Below the pieces are notes generated by a model, which was given only the letters and a program-made list of their open reading frames with translations, searched no databases and was not told where the DNA came from. Shown piece after piece: positions 19,968 to 29,137 of a stretch of 64,000 nt of DNA. The number at the start of each line of letters is the position of its first letter. The stretch's first letter is position 1. This stretch comes from JACTMZ01 sp044359955 (GTDB taxonomy: Bacteria; Verrucomicrobiota; Verrucomicrobiia; Chthoniobacterales; JACTMZ01), in NCBI GenBank assembly GCA_044359955.1, contig JBIKLF010000004.1, positions 76,820 through 140,819 on the forward strand. Direction: 5' to 3'. Made by a program: the position numbers and the translations under genes.

Positions 19968-20978
19968 TCAACCGCCCACGTAGGACATCTCGACCTTGGT
20001 CCGTGCCCCCCCGCGCGGAGCGGCCCGCAACTCAGAATACCGGTCAGTCCTTCCCTGCCAAATCTCCCGCAGGCGTTGCTCCACATCGGCATCGTCGGCA
20101 GCACCACGCAGCACGGGCCGGAGGTCCGCCCCTTGCTCGGCGAACAGACAGGTCACCAGATGTCCATCAGCAGTCAACCGGGCCCGGTTGCAGCCAGCGC
20201 AGAAAGGTTCCGTGACCGAGGAAATAAAACCGACCTCGCCCTGGCCATCGGCGTAGCGATAAAGCCGCGCCACATCGCCCGGGCCGGACCGGAGCATTGG
20301 TTCGAGACGGAACTCGGCAGCCAGCGTCTCGCGCACTTCTTCTGACGGGACGACCAAGGCCTGATCCCATCCGTTGTGATTGCCCGCATCCATGTATTCG
20401 ATGAAGCGCAGGGCCAGGCCCGCTTCACGACAGAAGAGTGCCAAGGACAGAATTTCCCCCTCGTTGGCGCCTCGTTGCAGCACGCAGTTGACCTTCACCC
20501 CCAGCCCCGCCGCTTGTGCCGCCGCGATCCCGGCCAAGACGTCGCCGACCGAACGACGCGAGCCGCTCATTTGGCGGAAAAGGTTCTCGTCCAGGGCATC
20601 CAAGCTCACGGTCACCCGGCCCAGCCCCGCGGATCGCAACTCGGTGGCAAGCGCCGATAGCGCCAATCCGTTCGTCGTGAGCGCCAGATCCTCCACCCCG
20701 GCACAGCCGGACAACATCCGCACCAGCACGGGCAGATCACGACGCAAAAGAGGCTCTCCTCCCGTCAGACGCACTTTGCGCACCCCGAGACGGGTGGCAA
20801 CGTTCACCACCCGCACGATCTCTTCGAAGGTCAAAATTTCGGCTCGTGGCAAAAACCGGTAGCCAGACCCGAAAATTTCCGCCGGCATGCAGTAGGGGCA
20901 TCGCAGGCTGCACCGGTCCGTCACCGAGACGCGCAGCTCGCGCATCGGCCGCCCGAGTTGGTCCGTCACCACGCTCAT
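19968..20978 (-). CDS. moaA: GTP 3',8-cyclase (molybdopterin step 1)
   Basis: Radical SAM enzyme that, with MoaC, converts GTP to cyclic pyranopterin monophosphate. The 336-residue protein shows the CxxxCxxC cluster site in VTDRCSLRCPYCMPAE, then LTGGEPLLRRDL, the C-terminal second cluster site in FCAGCNRARLTADGHLVTCLF, and the conserved C-terminal GG (SYVGG). The start is the ATG at 20978, overlapping the upstream gene's stop by four bases. The frame stays open far upstream without similarity. moaC, moaD, moaE and moeA are at 46963-49209. Confidence 0.95.
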   Translation of the reverse strand: MSVVTDQLGRPMRELRVSVTDRCSLRCPYCMPAEIFGSGYRFLPRAEILTFEEIVRVVNVATRLGVRKVRLTGGEPLLRRDLPVLVRMLSGCAGVEDLALTTNGLALSALATELRSAGLGRVTVSLDALDENLFRQMSGSRRSVGDVLAGIAAAQAAGLGVKVNCVLQRGANEGEILSLALFCREAGLALRFIEYMDAGNHNGWDQALVVPSEEVRETLAAEFRLEPMLRSGPGDVARLYRYADGQGEVGFISSVTEPFCAGCNRARLTADGHLVTCLFAEQGADLRPVLRGAADDADVEQRLREIWQGRTDRYSELRAAPRGGARTKVEMSYVGG

Positions 20979-22429
20979 GCCTGCCCGACCAATCGTCCCT
21001 CCGGCGCGCTTCGCGGTTTGGGTTGTTGGCGCGCGAGATGCCAGCCGAACAATTTCATGACCAGCAAATGGATCGGCGCCTGCGTGATGCGATAAAACCA
21101 CCATGGCAAGGAGGGGCTGTAGTTGAAGATCGCGGCCAATACACTCCGCCGGTCCGGACTTTCCCGGAACTCGAGCCGCGCCGGGGCCCGTCCGTCGGGA
21201 ACATCGTCCGCCCTGACCAGCAACCCGCCGGTAATGTAGTAGAGCGGACGGTCGACCGACGAACGGTTGCTCGAATAGCTCAGCTCGAGCAACGGACGGC
21301 GGAGGCCGGACACGCGGAAAGCCAGATTGAGTTGATCGTCGACCGTCACCCGCAGGACCCGCCGGAAGAGCGACGGCAGCCAACTGGCATACTCGCGCGC
21401 CACCCACGTGGCATCATAGCCCGGCGGAAGCGGCAACCGTTGGATAGAGCACACATAGCGACCTTCCTCGCTGTGCACGTGGCGCCGGGCCAAATGCTGG
21501 TCGATTTCGGGAGCCGGCGCCTTGACACCCGGCAGCGCCTCCTCCAAAGCCTCGTCAAAGGATTGGGGCTCAATCCCCGCCCTCTCCTGCAGAGTCGGGG
21601 AATGCGCCACCATGGCATGACGCAAACTTTCGACCAGCGGGGCAATAAGCTCGCGGTGTCCGCCGGTCACCAACCGCACCCCGAGCACGCCCAGCCGGGT
21701 CGGAATGAAAGGCAGGGCGATGATCAGACGCTTTTTTCCCAGACGCACGGCGGTGCGCCGCATGAGATCAAGATAAGTCATCACCTCGGCCCCGCCGAGG
21801 TCGAAGGCGCGGCCATACATTTCCTCCCGACCCACGCAAAAACGGAGCAACTTGACCACATCGCGCAAACCCACCGGTTGGGTCATCGACCGCGTCCAGT
21901 GCGGACACAACAAGACCGGCGAGCGCTCGACCAATCTCGCCACAATACGGAAGGACGAACCCTGCGCACCGACAATCAGCCCGGCGCGCAAACTGGTGAC
22001 CGGCACCCCGCGTGCCGCGAGCACACGCTCTACCTCGAGACGGCTGGCCAAGTGACGCGACAGCTGGGTGTCGTCCGGAATGATGCCTCCCAAATAAAGG
22101 ATTTGCTTCACGCCGGCCCGTGCGGCCGAACGGGCAAAGTTGTCCGCCAGAATGAAATCCATGTCTTCGAACCGCGCCTGAGTCAGCCGGGCCGGCAGCA
22201 TCGAATGGACGAGATAGACCGCGTAGTCCGCCCCCTCGAGGGCGCGTTCCGTCTGCAGCATGGAGAACAGATCGCACTGCCGCCATTCCACGCCCGGTAA
22301 TTCCGCCGCCGGCGAACGCCGCAGGGCGATCACATCGAAGTCCGCGGCCAGCACCGGAAGCAAAGCCGTGCCCACGAAGCCGGAGGCACCGGCCACCGCA
22401 ACCACCGGACGCTTCATCTCATTCGCCAT
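20975..22429 (-). CDS. NAD(P)-binding SDR-type protein with DUF2867-like C-terminal part
   Basis: About 484 residues. The N-terminal Rossmann fold (VAVAGASGFVGTALLPVLAA) belongs to the atypical SDR group of nucleoside-diphosphate-sugar epimerase-like proteins; LVHSM, FARSAARAGVKQILYLGG and LRAGLIVGAQGSSFRIV follow. The C-terminal 170 residues, with VSGLRRPLLELSYSS and PWWFYRITQAPIHLLVMK, resemble the DUF2867 extension. Start candidates are ATG 22429 (used), ATG 22417 and GTG 22444; none has a strong ribosome binding site. It overlaps moaA by ATGA. No catalytic YxxxK is obvious, so enzymatic activity is uncertain. Confidence 0.8.
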   Translation of the reverse strand: MANEMKRPVVAVAGASGFVGTALLPVLAADFDVIALRRSPAAELPGVEWRQCDLFSMLQTERALEGADYAVYLVHSMLPARLTQARFEDMDFILADNFARSAARAGVKQILYLGGIIPDDTQLSRHLASRLEVERVLAARGVPVTSLRAGLIVGAQGSSFRIVARLVERSPVLLCPHWTRSMTQPVGLRDVVKLLRFCVGREEMYGRAFDLGGAEVMTYLDLMRRTAVRLGKKRLIIALPFIPTRLGVLGVRLVTGGHRELIAPLVESLRHAMVAHSPTLQERAGIEPQSFDEALEEALPGVKAPAPEIDQHLARRHVHSEEGRYVCSIQRLPLPPGYDATWVAREYASWLPSLFRRVLRVTVDDQLNLAFRVSGLRRPLLELSYSSNRSSVDRPLYYITGGLLVRADDVPDGRAPARLEFRESPDRRSVLAAIFNYSPSLPWWFYRITQAPIHLLVMKLFGWHLARQQPKPRSAPEGRLVGQA

Positions 22430-22472
22430 ACCGACATCAAACACGCCCGGTCGGCGGGGGCAAGCCCTCCGG

Positions 22473-22895
22473 TCAGCCTGCTTGCTTCTTCAGCAGGTCG
22501 CGGATCTCGGTCAGCACCTTCTCCTCGGCCGAAGGCTCGGGCGGGACCGCCGGTTTGTCGGCTTCCTTTGCCTTCAGCGCGTTGATTCCTTTGACCAGCA
22601 GGAAGATCGCCCACGCGATGATCACGAACTGGATGGCGACCGTGATGAAATTGCCGTAATTCAAGGTCGGGGCCCCGGCCGCTTGGGCCACGGCCAAAGT
22701 TTCGTAGGCCTTGCCGTCGAGGCTGACATAGAGCTGACTGAAGTCCACGGTGCCGAGGATCAGCCCGATCGGCGGCATGATGATGTCGTCGACCAGCGAG
22801 GAGACAATTTTCCCGAAAGCCGCGCCGATCACCACGCCCACTGCGAGGTCAATGGCGTTGCCTTTGGCGATAAAGGTTTTGAATTCGTTCAACAT
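22473..22895 (-). CDS. mscL: large-conductance mechanosensitive channel
   Basis: Tension-gated channel that releases solutes during osmotic downshock. The 140-residue protein starts MLNEFKTFIAKGNAIDLAVG, has TM1 (VGVVIGAAFGKIVSSLVDDI), a periplasmic loop, TM2 (FITVAIQFVIIAWAIFLLVK) and a charged C-terminal helix (EEKVLTEIRDLLKKQ). I chose the ATG at 22895, because the open frame to 22937 adds residues not found in MscL. Confidence 0.95.
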   Translation of the reverse strand: MLNEFKTFIAKGNAIDLAVGVVIGAAFGKIVSSLVDDIIMPPIGLILGTVDFSQLYVSLDGKAYETLAVAQAAGAPTLNYGNFITVAIQFVIIAWAIFLLVKGINALKAKEADKPAVPPEPSAEEKVLTEIRDLLKKQAG

Positions 22896-22984
22896 AGAAT
22901 CCAACAAATGAATGCCCTCCGCCTCGCGCACCAGCAAAAAACGCTGTTGTTGACACGGATCGCCCTGACGCTTCCCATCGCCGC

Positions 22985-23749
22985 ATGCGCTTCCTGCTTC
23001 TCCTTCTCGCCTCCATCGCGGTTACCACCGCCGAACCTGTCCCGCTCCGCGTGGGGATGGATCTTTCCTACCCTCCATTCGAAACGATCGGACCGGACGG
23101 CAAGCCTACCGGCATCTCGGTCGAGCTGGCCCGAGGACTAGCCGACCGTCTCGGACGACCGCTCGTGATTGAAAATATCTCCTTTCCCGGTCTCATCCCC
23201 GCGCTCAAATCCGGCAAAATCGACGTGATCATTTCATCCATGACCGCCACGCCTGAGCGCGCCAAGGCCGTCGCTTTTTCCGAACCCTATCTGACCGCAG
23301 GACTTGCCGCCCTCGTGCCCGCAGCCAGCACAGCCCAAGGACTCGGCGACCTCGACCAAAGCGACCGCACCATTGTGGTCCGCCAGGGCACCACGGGAGA
23401 AGTTTTTGCCCGGACCAAAGTGCAAAAGGCGCGCGTCATCACGCTGGACAAAGAAAGCGCCTGCGTTCTGGAAGTCACGCAGGGCAAAGCGGACGCCTTC
23501 ATCTACGACCAAATGTCCGTTTTCCAAAATGCCAAGCGCAACCCGCAATCCACCCGCGCCCTGCTCAACCCGCTGCAAAAGGAGTCATGGGCCATTGCCT
23601 TGCGCCAAGGCGACGAGGCACTGCGCACGCGGGTCAACAAATTCCTCACCGAATTCCGCGCGGGCGGCGGATTCGATCGGTTGGCCGACAAATACCTGAC
23701 CGAGGAAAAGTCCGCCTTCGCCGCTCAAGGTATCCCATTTTTCTTTTAG
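22985..23749 (+). CDS. periplasmic amino-acid-type solute-binding protein
   Basis: A 254-residue type 2 periplasmic binding protein (SBP family 3). Signal peptide: MRFLLLLLASIAVTTAEP. Then LRVGMDLSYPPFETIGPDGK, DVIISSMTATPERAKAVAFS and VVRQGTTGEVFARTKV are typical of polar amino acid receptors. No permease or ATPase gene is adjacent, so it is an orphan receptor here. The start ATG 22985 lies 90 bases from the divergent mscL start. Confidence 0.9.
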   Translation: MRFLLLLLASIAVTTAEPVPLRVGMDLSYPPFETIGPDGKPTGISVELARGLADRLGRPLVIENISFPGLIPALKSGKIDVIISSMTATPERAKAVAFSEPYLTAGLAALVPAASTAQGLGDLDQSDRTIVVRQGTTGEVFARTKVQKARVITLDKESACVLEVTQGKADAFIYDQMSVFQNAKRNPQSTRALLNPLQKESWAIALRQGDEALRTRVNKFLTEFRAGGGFDRLADKYLTEEKSAFAAQGIPFFF

Positions 23750-23785
23750 GGGCGGCGGCCATGACCAAAAACGCCCCGCGGTCGG

Positions 23786-25780
23786 TCATGGTCTGGCCAA
23801 CAACGTCCGACCGGCCTGAAGCAGAGCATCAACGCTGATCCCAAGCGTCTTCAGCACCGTCCCACCGGGCGCGCTGAGGCCGAAGCGATCGATGCCGATG
23901 ACCACCCCGCGGCGGCCGACATAACGATACCAGGGCTGCGAAACACCCGCCTCGATCGAGACCCGGCGCACACAATCCGGCGGGAGCACGAAGTCGCGGT
24001 ATTCCTCGGTCTGACGCTCGAAGCGCTCGAAGCAAGGGAGCGAGACAACCCGCACCGAGGTCCCGAGCTTCTCCGCCGCTTCCATGGCCAGCTGCAACTC
24101 GCTGCCCGTGGCCAACAAAATGAGTTCAAGCGGTGATGTCTCACGGCGGGCAATGTAGCCGCCGCGCAAAGTTCCCTGCCGTGCGTCCTCCTCGGGAATT
24201 TGCCGCAGGGTCGCCAGGACTTGGCGCGACAAGGCAAGCAAGGTCGGACCGTCTTTGCGGTCGAAAGCAGCCGCGAACGCACCTGCCGTCTCGGCCGGGT
24301 CCGCCGGCCGGATGACATCGAGGTTAGGGATGGCCCGGAGGGCGGCCACGGCTTCGACCGGCTGATGGGTCGGCCCGTCCTCACCCACCCCGACCGAGTC
24401 ATGGGTGAAAATGTAGACCACCGGGAGATGCGAAAGTGCCGCCACCCGGATCGCCCCGCGAGCGTAGTCGCTGAAGACCAGGAAGGTGGCGCCGCTCGCA
24501 TGGAAGATCCCGTCGTAGGCGATGCCGTTGAGCAGACCCGCCATGCCATGCTCGCGGATCCCGAAACGGATGTTGCGCCCGGCATGGTTGCGTGCGTCAA
24601 AGTCGCCTCCGTCCTGGATGTAGTTGAGCGTGGATCCGTGCAAGTCCGCGCTGCCACTCACCAGCAAGGGCAGCGCCTTGGCCACATACTGCAGGATATC
24701 GCTGCCCGCTTTGCGGGTGGCAATGTCCGGAGCCTCGGCCGGATAATCCGGGATGCACTTGAGCAGATCGGGGTAATTTTTGGCCACGGCCGCGTCCAAT
24801 TCCGCGGCGAGGTCACTATTCGCCTGGCGCCACGCCTCGAAGCGTGTGTGCCATGCGGCGCCGGCGGCCTCGAGACCGGCGGCATGACGCGCGAAGTATT
24901 CGCGCACCTCGGGCGCCACGTAAAATTTCTCCTCCGGCAGACCGAGGCCTTGGCGCGCTTCATCCGCGAATTTGACCCCACCCTCGCCATGCGCCTTGCT
25001 CGTGCCCGCCACCTCGGGAATACCTTTGCCAATGAGCGTCTTGGCCACGATGAGCTGCGGGGAACCCGTGGCCGACTTTGCTTTGTCATAAGCACGGAGA
25101 AACTCATCCATGTTTTGTCCGTCCACCTCTTGCACCGTCCAGCCATAGGCTTTGAACCGGCCGATGGTGTCCTCGCTCTGCGTGAAGAGCGCCATGGCGT
25201 CGAGCGTCACATTGTTGGAGTCGTAAATGAGGATGAGGTTGTCCAACTGCAGGTGGCCTGCCAGCGCACAGGCTTCGCTCGCCACCCCTTCCTGCAGACA
25301 TCCGTCGCCGGCCAGACAGACGACCTTGTGGTCAAAAATACGGTGCTCGGGCGTGTTGAAGCGCGCTTCGGACATTTTGCCCGATACCGCCAAGCCAACC
25401 GCATTGGCCACGCCCTGACCCAGCGGTCCGGTGGTGCATTCGACGCCCGGCGTCTCGCCAAATTCCGGATGCCCCGGCGTGATGCTGCCCAGCTGGCGGA
25501 ACTTTTTCACCTGCTCGAGCGGCACGTCGTAGCCCGAGAGATGCAGCCACGCGTAAAGAAACATGCTGCCGTGGCCGGCGGAGAGGACAAAACGGTCGCG
25601 ATTCAGCCAGCGCGGTTCCTTCGGATTGTAGCGCAGGGCGAAGCCGAAAAGAACGGCGCCCATTTCGGCGCAACCCAAGGGCAAGCCAAGGTGGCCGGAT
25701 TTGCAGGCGGCTACGGCGTCGATCGCGAGTCCCCGCGCATCGCGCGCGGCCTGGGTGAGAATTTCGTTGGGCAGGGTCAT
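23786..25780 (-). CDS. tkt: transketolase
   Basis: TPP-dependent ketol transfer in the pentose phosphate pathway. The 664-residue protein from the ATG at 25780 has AACKSGHLGLPLGCAEMGAV, VLSAGHGSMFLYAWLHLSGY, GVECTTGPLGQGVANAVGLA, the TPP/Mg motif GDGCLQEGVASEACALAGHL through YDSNN, and the second-domain blocks GIREHGMAGLLNG and FTHDSVGVGEDGPTHQP. Length is normal. It is divergent from thrB across 105 bases. Confidence 0.96.
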   Translation of the reverse strand: MTLPNEILTQAARDARGLAIDAVAACKSGHLGLPLGCAEMGAVLFGFALRYNPKEPRWLNRDRFVLSAGHGSMFLYAWLHLSGYDVPLEQVKKFRQLGSITPGHPEFGETPGVECTTGPLGQGVANAVGLAVSGKMSEARFNTPEHRIFDHKVVCLAGDGCLQEGVASEACALAGHLQLDNLILIYDSNNVTLDAMALFTQSEDTIGRFKAYGWTVQEVDGQNMDEFLRAYDKAKSATGSPQLIVAKTLIGKGIPEVAGTSKAHGEGGVKFADEARQGLGLPEEKFYVAPEVREYFARHAAGLEAAGAAWHTRFEAWRQANSDLAAELDAAVAKNYPDLLKCIPDYPAEAPDIATRKAGSDILQYVAKALPLLVSGSADLHGSTLNYIQDGGDFDARNHAGRNIRFGIREHGMAGLLNGIAYDGIFHASGATFLVFSDYARGAIRVAALSHLPVVYIFTHDSVGVGEDGPTHQPVEAVAALRAIPNLDVIRPADPAETAGAFAAAFDRKDGPTLLALSRQVLATLRQIPEEDARQGTLRGGYIARRETSPLELILLATGSELQLAMEAAEKLGTSVRVVSLPCFERFERQTEEYRDFVLPPDCVRRVSIEAGVSQPWYRYVGRRGVVIGIDRFGLSAPGGTVLKTLGISVDALLQAGRTLLARP

Positions 25781-25885
25781 GGTGGACCCTCTATTTCGCC
25801 GTGACCGGCGCCCGGCGGCAAGCAAACTCTCCCCTGCGGGGGAATTTGCCACGCGCAAGGGTTTCGGCCAAGCTGGAGCAGTTTT

Positions 25886-26722
25886 ATGAACAAGGTCACC
25901 GTGCGCGTTCCTGCCACCAGTGCGAATCTCGGACCGGGGTTCGATTGTCTGGGTGTCGCTCTCGATCTCTCCAGCCGCGTGACCGTCGAACGCGGTGGCG
26001 CGACGCTGCCCGATCCCATGGTCGGCACCGCAGCCGACACATTTTTCGCCGAGGCCGGCCTCCCGGCTTTCGCCTATGGGTGGTCGATCGAGGGCGAGAT
26101 TCCCCGCTCCCGCGGGCTCGGCAGCAGCGTCGCTGTGCGCTTGGGCATCCTTCACGGACTGAACGAACTGGCAGACCGGCCCCTTGATGCGACGCAAGTT
26201 TACTTGCTTTGCGCCAAGTTGGAGGGACATCCCGACAACGCCGCGCCAGCCGCCTTCGGGGGCTTCGCCGCGGCCCGTCCGGATGGCACTTATTTCCGCT
26301 GCGACATCTCTCCGGACCTGCGCTTTGTTTTGCTCGTTCCACCTCACGAGGTCGATACCGACGCATCCCGTGTTCAGCTGCCAGACCATGTCTCGCGCCG
26401 CGATGCCGTGTTCAACATCTCCCACGCGAGCATGATCACCGCGGCCTTTGCCTCGCGGCGTTACGAACTGCTGCGCGGTTCCATGTCCGACCGTTTGCAT
26501 CAACCCTACCGCGAGCCCGCCGTCCCTCACCTGCGGCCGGCCATTGCGGCCGCCGTAAACGCCGGTGCGCTCGGCGGCTACCTCAGCGGATCCGGGTCCG
26601 CCGTGGCCTGCCTGACGCTCGACGATCCCGGTGCGGTGGCGGCCGCCCTGCAGTCCGTGCTGCCCGAGGCTCGGGTTCACATTCTCAGCGCGGACAACCA
26701 TGGCGTCGCCGTGGAAAGCTGA
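25886..26722 (+). CDS. thrB: homoserine kinase
   Basis: GHMP kinase that phosphorylates homoserine for threonine synthesis. The 278-residue protein begins VTVRVPATSANLGPGFDCLG, has the ATP loop IPRSRGLGSSVAVRLGILHG, EGHPDNAAPAAFGGFAA, and the C-terminal GGYLSGSGSAVACL. It is slightly shorter than E. coli ThrB (about 309). It sits three bases before lpxK, an unrelated pathway, so the two are probably cotranscribed only for convenience. Confidence 0.94.
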   Translation: MNKVTVRVPATSANLGPGFDCLGVALDLSSRVTVERGGATLPDPMVGTAADTFFAEAGLPAFAYGWSIEGEIPRSRGLGSSVAVRLGILHGLNELADRPLDATQVYLLCAKLEGHPDNAAPAAFGGFAAARPDGTYFRCDISPDLRFVLLVPPHEVDTDASRVQLPDHVSRRDAVFNISHASMITAAFASRRYELLRGSMSDRLHQPYREPAVPHLRPAIAAAVNAGALGGYLSGSGSAVACLTLDDPGAVAAALQSVLPEARVHILSADNHGVAVES

Positions 26723-26724
26723 CC

Positions 26725-27930
26725 ATGCGTGTCATCCTCGAAAGGTTCGAGCGCTACGCTGTCGATGTCATTCTCGAGCGCCGCGAAGGCGGCCGCGCTA
26801 ATGCACTGAAGTTTGTCCTCGGTGGCTTTTCCCGGCTTTATGAACGGGCTGTGCAGATCCGTCTTGGCCTCTACCGCCGCCGCATCCTGCGACCCCAGGA
26901 ACTCGGCTGTCCCGTGGTCAGCGTGGGAAATCTCACCGTCGGCGGCACCGGCAAGACACCCGTGGCCGAAATGCTGGCGAGGGAGCTGCAGCGACGCGGA
27001 CGCCGGGTGGCCATTCTCAGCCGCGGCTACAAAAGCGTCCCCCGCCCCTTCATGCAACGGCTGCGCAACAAGCTCTTCAAGCACCTTGACCTCTTCCCGC
27101 CGCGTATCGTCTCCGACGGCCGGGAGGTTCTCCTCGATTCGCGTCGCGCCGGGGACGAACCGCACATGCTGGCCAAGAATCTCCCCGGCGTCTGCGTGCT
27201 GGTTGACAAGGACCGGGTCAAAAGCGGACTCCACGCTCTGCGCCATTTCGACAGCGACATCCTGCTCCTCGACGACGGACTGCAATACCAGCGCCTGCGT
27301 CACGGGATCGATGTCGTCCTGATCGACCGCCAATCACCCTTCGGCAACGAACGCCTCCTGCCCCGAGGCACTCTCCGCGAACCGCCGGCCAACCTCAGCC
27401 GCGCCTCCTACATTATCGTCACCAAATCCGGCCCCGAACCGGACGAGGCCCTCCTCGCCCGCTTGCGCACCCTCAACCGCACCGCGGCCATCATCGAATG
27501 CAGCCACGCTCCGCGCCATTGGGAGGATCTCAAGACCGGCGTGAAATTTCCCCTCGGTCACCTGCGCGGACGCCACGTCGGCGCCCTCAGCGGCATCGCA
27601 CGCCCGGAAAGTTTCGAGGAAGGCGTGCGCCAACTCGGGGCCGTGGTTGACATTTCCAAAGCCTTTGCCGACCACCACCGCTTTACCAAAAAAGAAATCC
27701 TCCGCTTCCTCGAATGGTGCGACCGGCGCTCGCTCGATGCACTCGTCACCACGGAAAAAGACGCCGTCCGTTTTCCCGACATCGACCAACCTCAGGTCCC
27801 GATGCTCTTTCTCCGCGTGGAAATTGAAATCCTCCGAGGCGGGAGTCACTGGGAGGAGCTTCTCTCGCGCCTCGCCGCCGCCAGTGTCACAACTGACGGT
27901 GCCAGACGTAACGCTGCAGCAGGACTTTGA
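26725..27930 (+). CDS. lpxK: tetraacyldisaccharide 4'-kinase (lipid A)
   Basis: Phosphorylates the lipid A disaccharide at the inner membrane, direct evidence for LPS. The ATG at 26725 gives 401 residues, longer than the usual 320-350, with an extra N-terminal region of about 40 residues and an insert after the P-loop. The Walker A is VSVGNLTVGGTGKTPVAEML; LLDDGLQYQRLRHGIDVVLI and LLPRGTLREPPANLSRA are characteristic, as is the C-terminal TTEKDAVRFP. It overlaps the 3' end of the convergent AI-2E family gene by 44 bases. Confidence 0.95.
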   Translation: MRVILERFERYAVDVILERREGGRANALKFVLGGFSRLYERAVQIRLGLYRRRILRPQELGCPVVSVGNLTVGGTGKTPVAEMLARELQRRGRRVAILSRGYKSVPRPFMQRLRNKLFKHLDLFPPRIVSDGREVLLDSRRAGDEPHMLAKNLPGVCVLVDKDRVKSGLHALRHFDSDILLLDDGLQYQRLRHGIDVVLIDRQSPFGNERLLPRGTLREPPANLSRASYIIVTKSGPEPDEALLARLRTLNRTAAIIECSHAPRHWEDLKTGVKFPLGHLRGRHVGALSGIARPESFEEGVRQLGAVVDISKAFADHHRFTKKEILRFLEWCDRRSLDALVTTEKDAVRFPDIDQPQVPMLFLRVEIEILRGGSHWEELLSRLAAASVTTDGARRNAAAGL

Positions 27931-29137
27931 TTGTCGCGGTCAGCGGCACAGCGAGAAGCGAGCCGAGCAGAACCCCCAGAATCAAACTCCAGACCAGAAC
28001 GGAAAAGATCACGGTCAGCGGATGGAGACTCACCGAGCTGCCGACCACCCGCGGGGCGATGAAGAAACTTTCCAGATTGCTCATGCCGACAAAAATCGCC
28101 GTGACAATAAGCGGATGCGTCCAGTCCCCGAATTGCGCCACCGCGATGAGGACCGCCGGAACCCAGCAAATGGTCAGACCGACATACGGAATGAGGGCAA
28201 GCAACCCGACCGCCAACCCGATGAGCAGCGCGAAATTCAGCCCCATGATGTAAAGCGCCGCACCAATGAGCGCACCGTCGATGAGACTGACCGTGAATTG
28301 ACCGCGGAAATACCGCACCAAGTAACTGTTGATCTCGTTGAGCAGCCAGGCCACCTCGTCGCGGAGCTTGGAGTCCGGTAACGGGATATACTGACGCCAC
28401 TCCTGCGAGAACCGCGCGGAATCTTTGAGGAAAAAGAAAAGAAAAAGCGGCACCAAAAGCAAACTCACCGCCACCCCAGCCACCCCGAGAAATCCGCCGG
28501 CACTGCGTTGGAGGAAAGAACCGACCGTGGACAATATTTCCGGCAGCCTTTCCTGCACCCACGCGACAAAGCCCTCCACGTAGCTGCCGACCATCGCCCA
28601 CAATTCGTCGCGAATCGTCCGCTCCTCGCCGAGCACGGAGGAGGGCTGCAACTGGTGCTGCAAGCCGCGCACCCAATCCAGGGTGGAAAGCAGCAAGGTT
28701 TGTCCGCGCGCCGCTTGGTCGGGCAGCGTCTGGCCGAACTGTGAGGTCTGCTGCCAAAGAACAGGACCGACCCAAAGTCCGATGCCGCTCAGCCCCAGGC
28801 CGATGGCCAAAAAAAGGACCACCACCGCGGACGTCCGCCGCAGCCCGAAAGAGCACAACTTGTCGACCACCGGCGTGAGCAGATAAGTCAGGATAACGGC
28901 TGCCACCACGGGAATGAGCAAGGGCTGGAGAAACGCAGCCGCACGCACGACCAGGAGAACCACGCCCGAAAACACCGCGACCAGAGCCACCACAGCCAAA
29001 GCCGTCAGCGCGGCATACCAGAACCTTCGCTGCCAGGCTGCCGGTCGGATTTCCTCAATGTGCACCGACCCAGCCTGAGCGAAGAACGGGACGGTTTGAA
29101 TCCTAATCTTTGCCCGTCCGTCCGCGCGCCGTGCCAT
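27887..29137 (-). CDS. AI-2E family (PerM-like) membrane transporter
   Basis: A multi-pass inner-membrane protein of about 416 residues with the family pattern: N-terminal helices (ALTALAVVALVAVFSGVVLL; IPVVAAVILTYLLTPVVDKL), a soluble middle, and the C-terminal blocks YFRGQFTVSLIDGALIG, LLALIPYVGLTICWVPAVLI and GMSNLESFFIAPRVVG. Start choice is uncertain: ATG 29137 overlaps the upstream WYL gene by 35 bases and follows a TGAGG; GTG 29065 would give 392 residues and no overlap. The substrate is unknown; family members have been linked to AI-2 export and Na+/H+ exchange. Confidence 0.86.
   Translation of the reverse strand: MARRADGRAKIRIQTVPFFAQAGSVHIEEIRPAAWQRRFWYAALTALAVVALVAVFSGVVLLVVRAAAFLQPLLIPVVAAVILTYLLTPVVDKLCSFGLRRTSAVVVLFLAIGLGLSGIGLWVGPVLWQQTSQFGQTLPDQAARGQTLLLSTLDWVRGLQHQLQPSSVLGEERTIRDELWAMVGSYVEGFVAWVQERLPEILSTVGSFLQRSAGGFLGVAGVAVSLLLVPLFLFFFLKDSARFSQEWRQYIPLPDSKLRDEVAWLLNEINSYLVRYFRGQFTVSLIDGALIGAALYIMGLNFALLIGLAVGLLALIPYVGLTICWVPAVLIAVAQFGDWTHPLIVTAIFVGMSNLESFFIAPRVVGSSVSLHPLTVIFSVLVWSLILGVLLGSLLAVPLTATIKVLLQRYVWHRQL

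Noticed and set aside
20846..22300. 484-codon plus-strand ORF
   Set aside because: Antisense to the SDR-type protein, with no similarity to any family.
22985..23749. Complete amino acid ABC transporter operon
   Set aside because: Only the binding protein is present; neighbours are mscL and transketolase.
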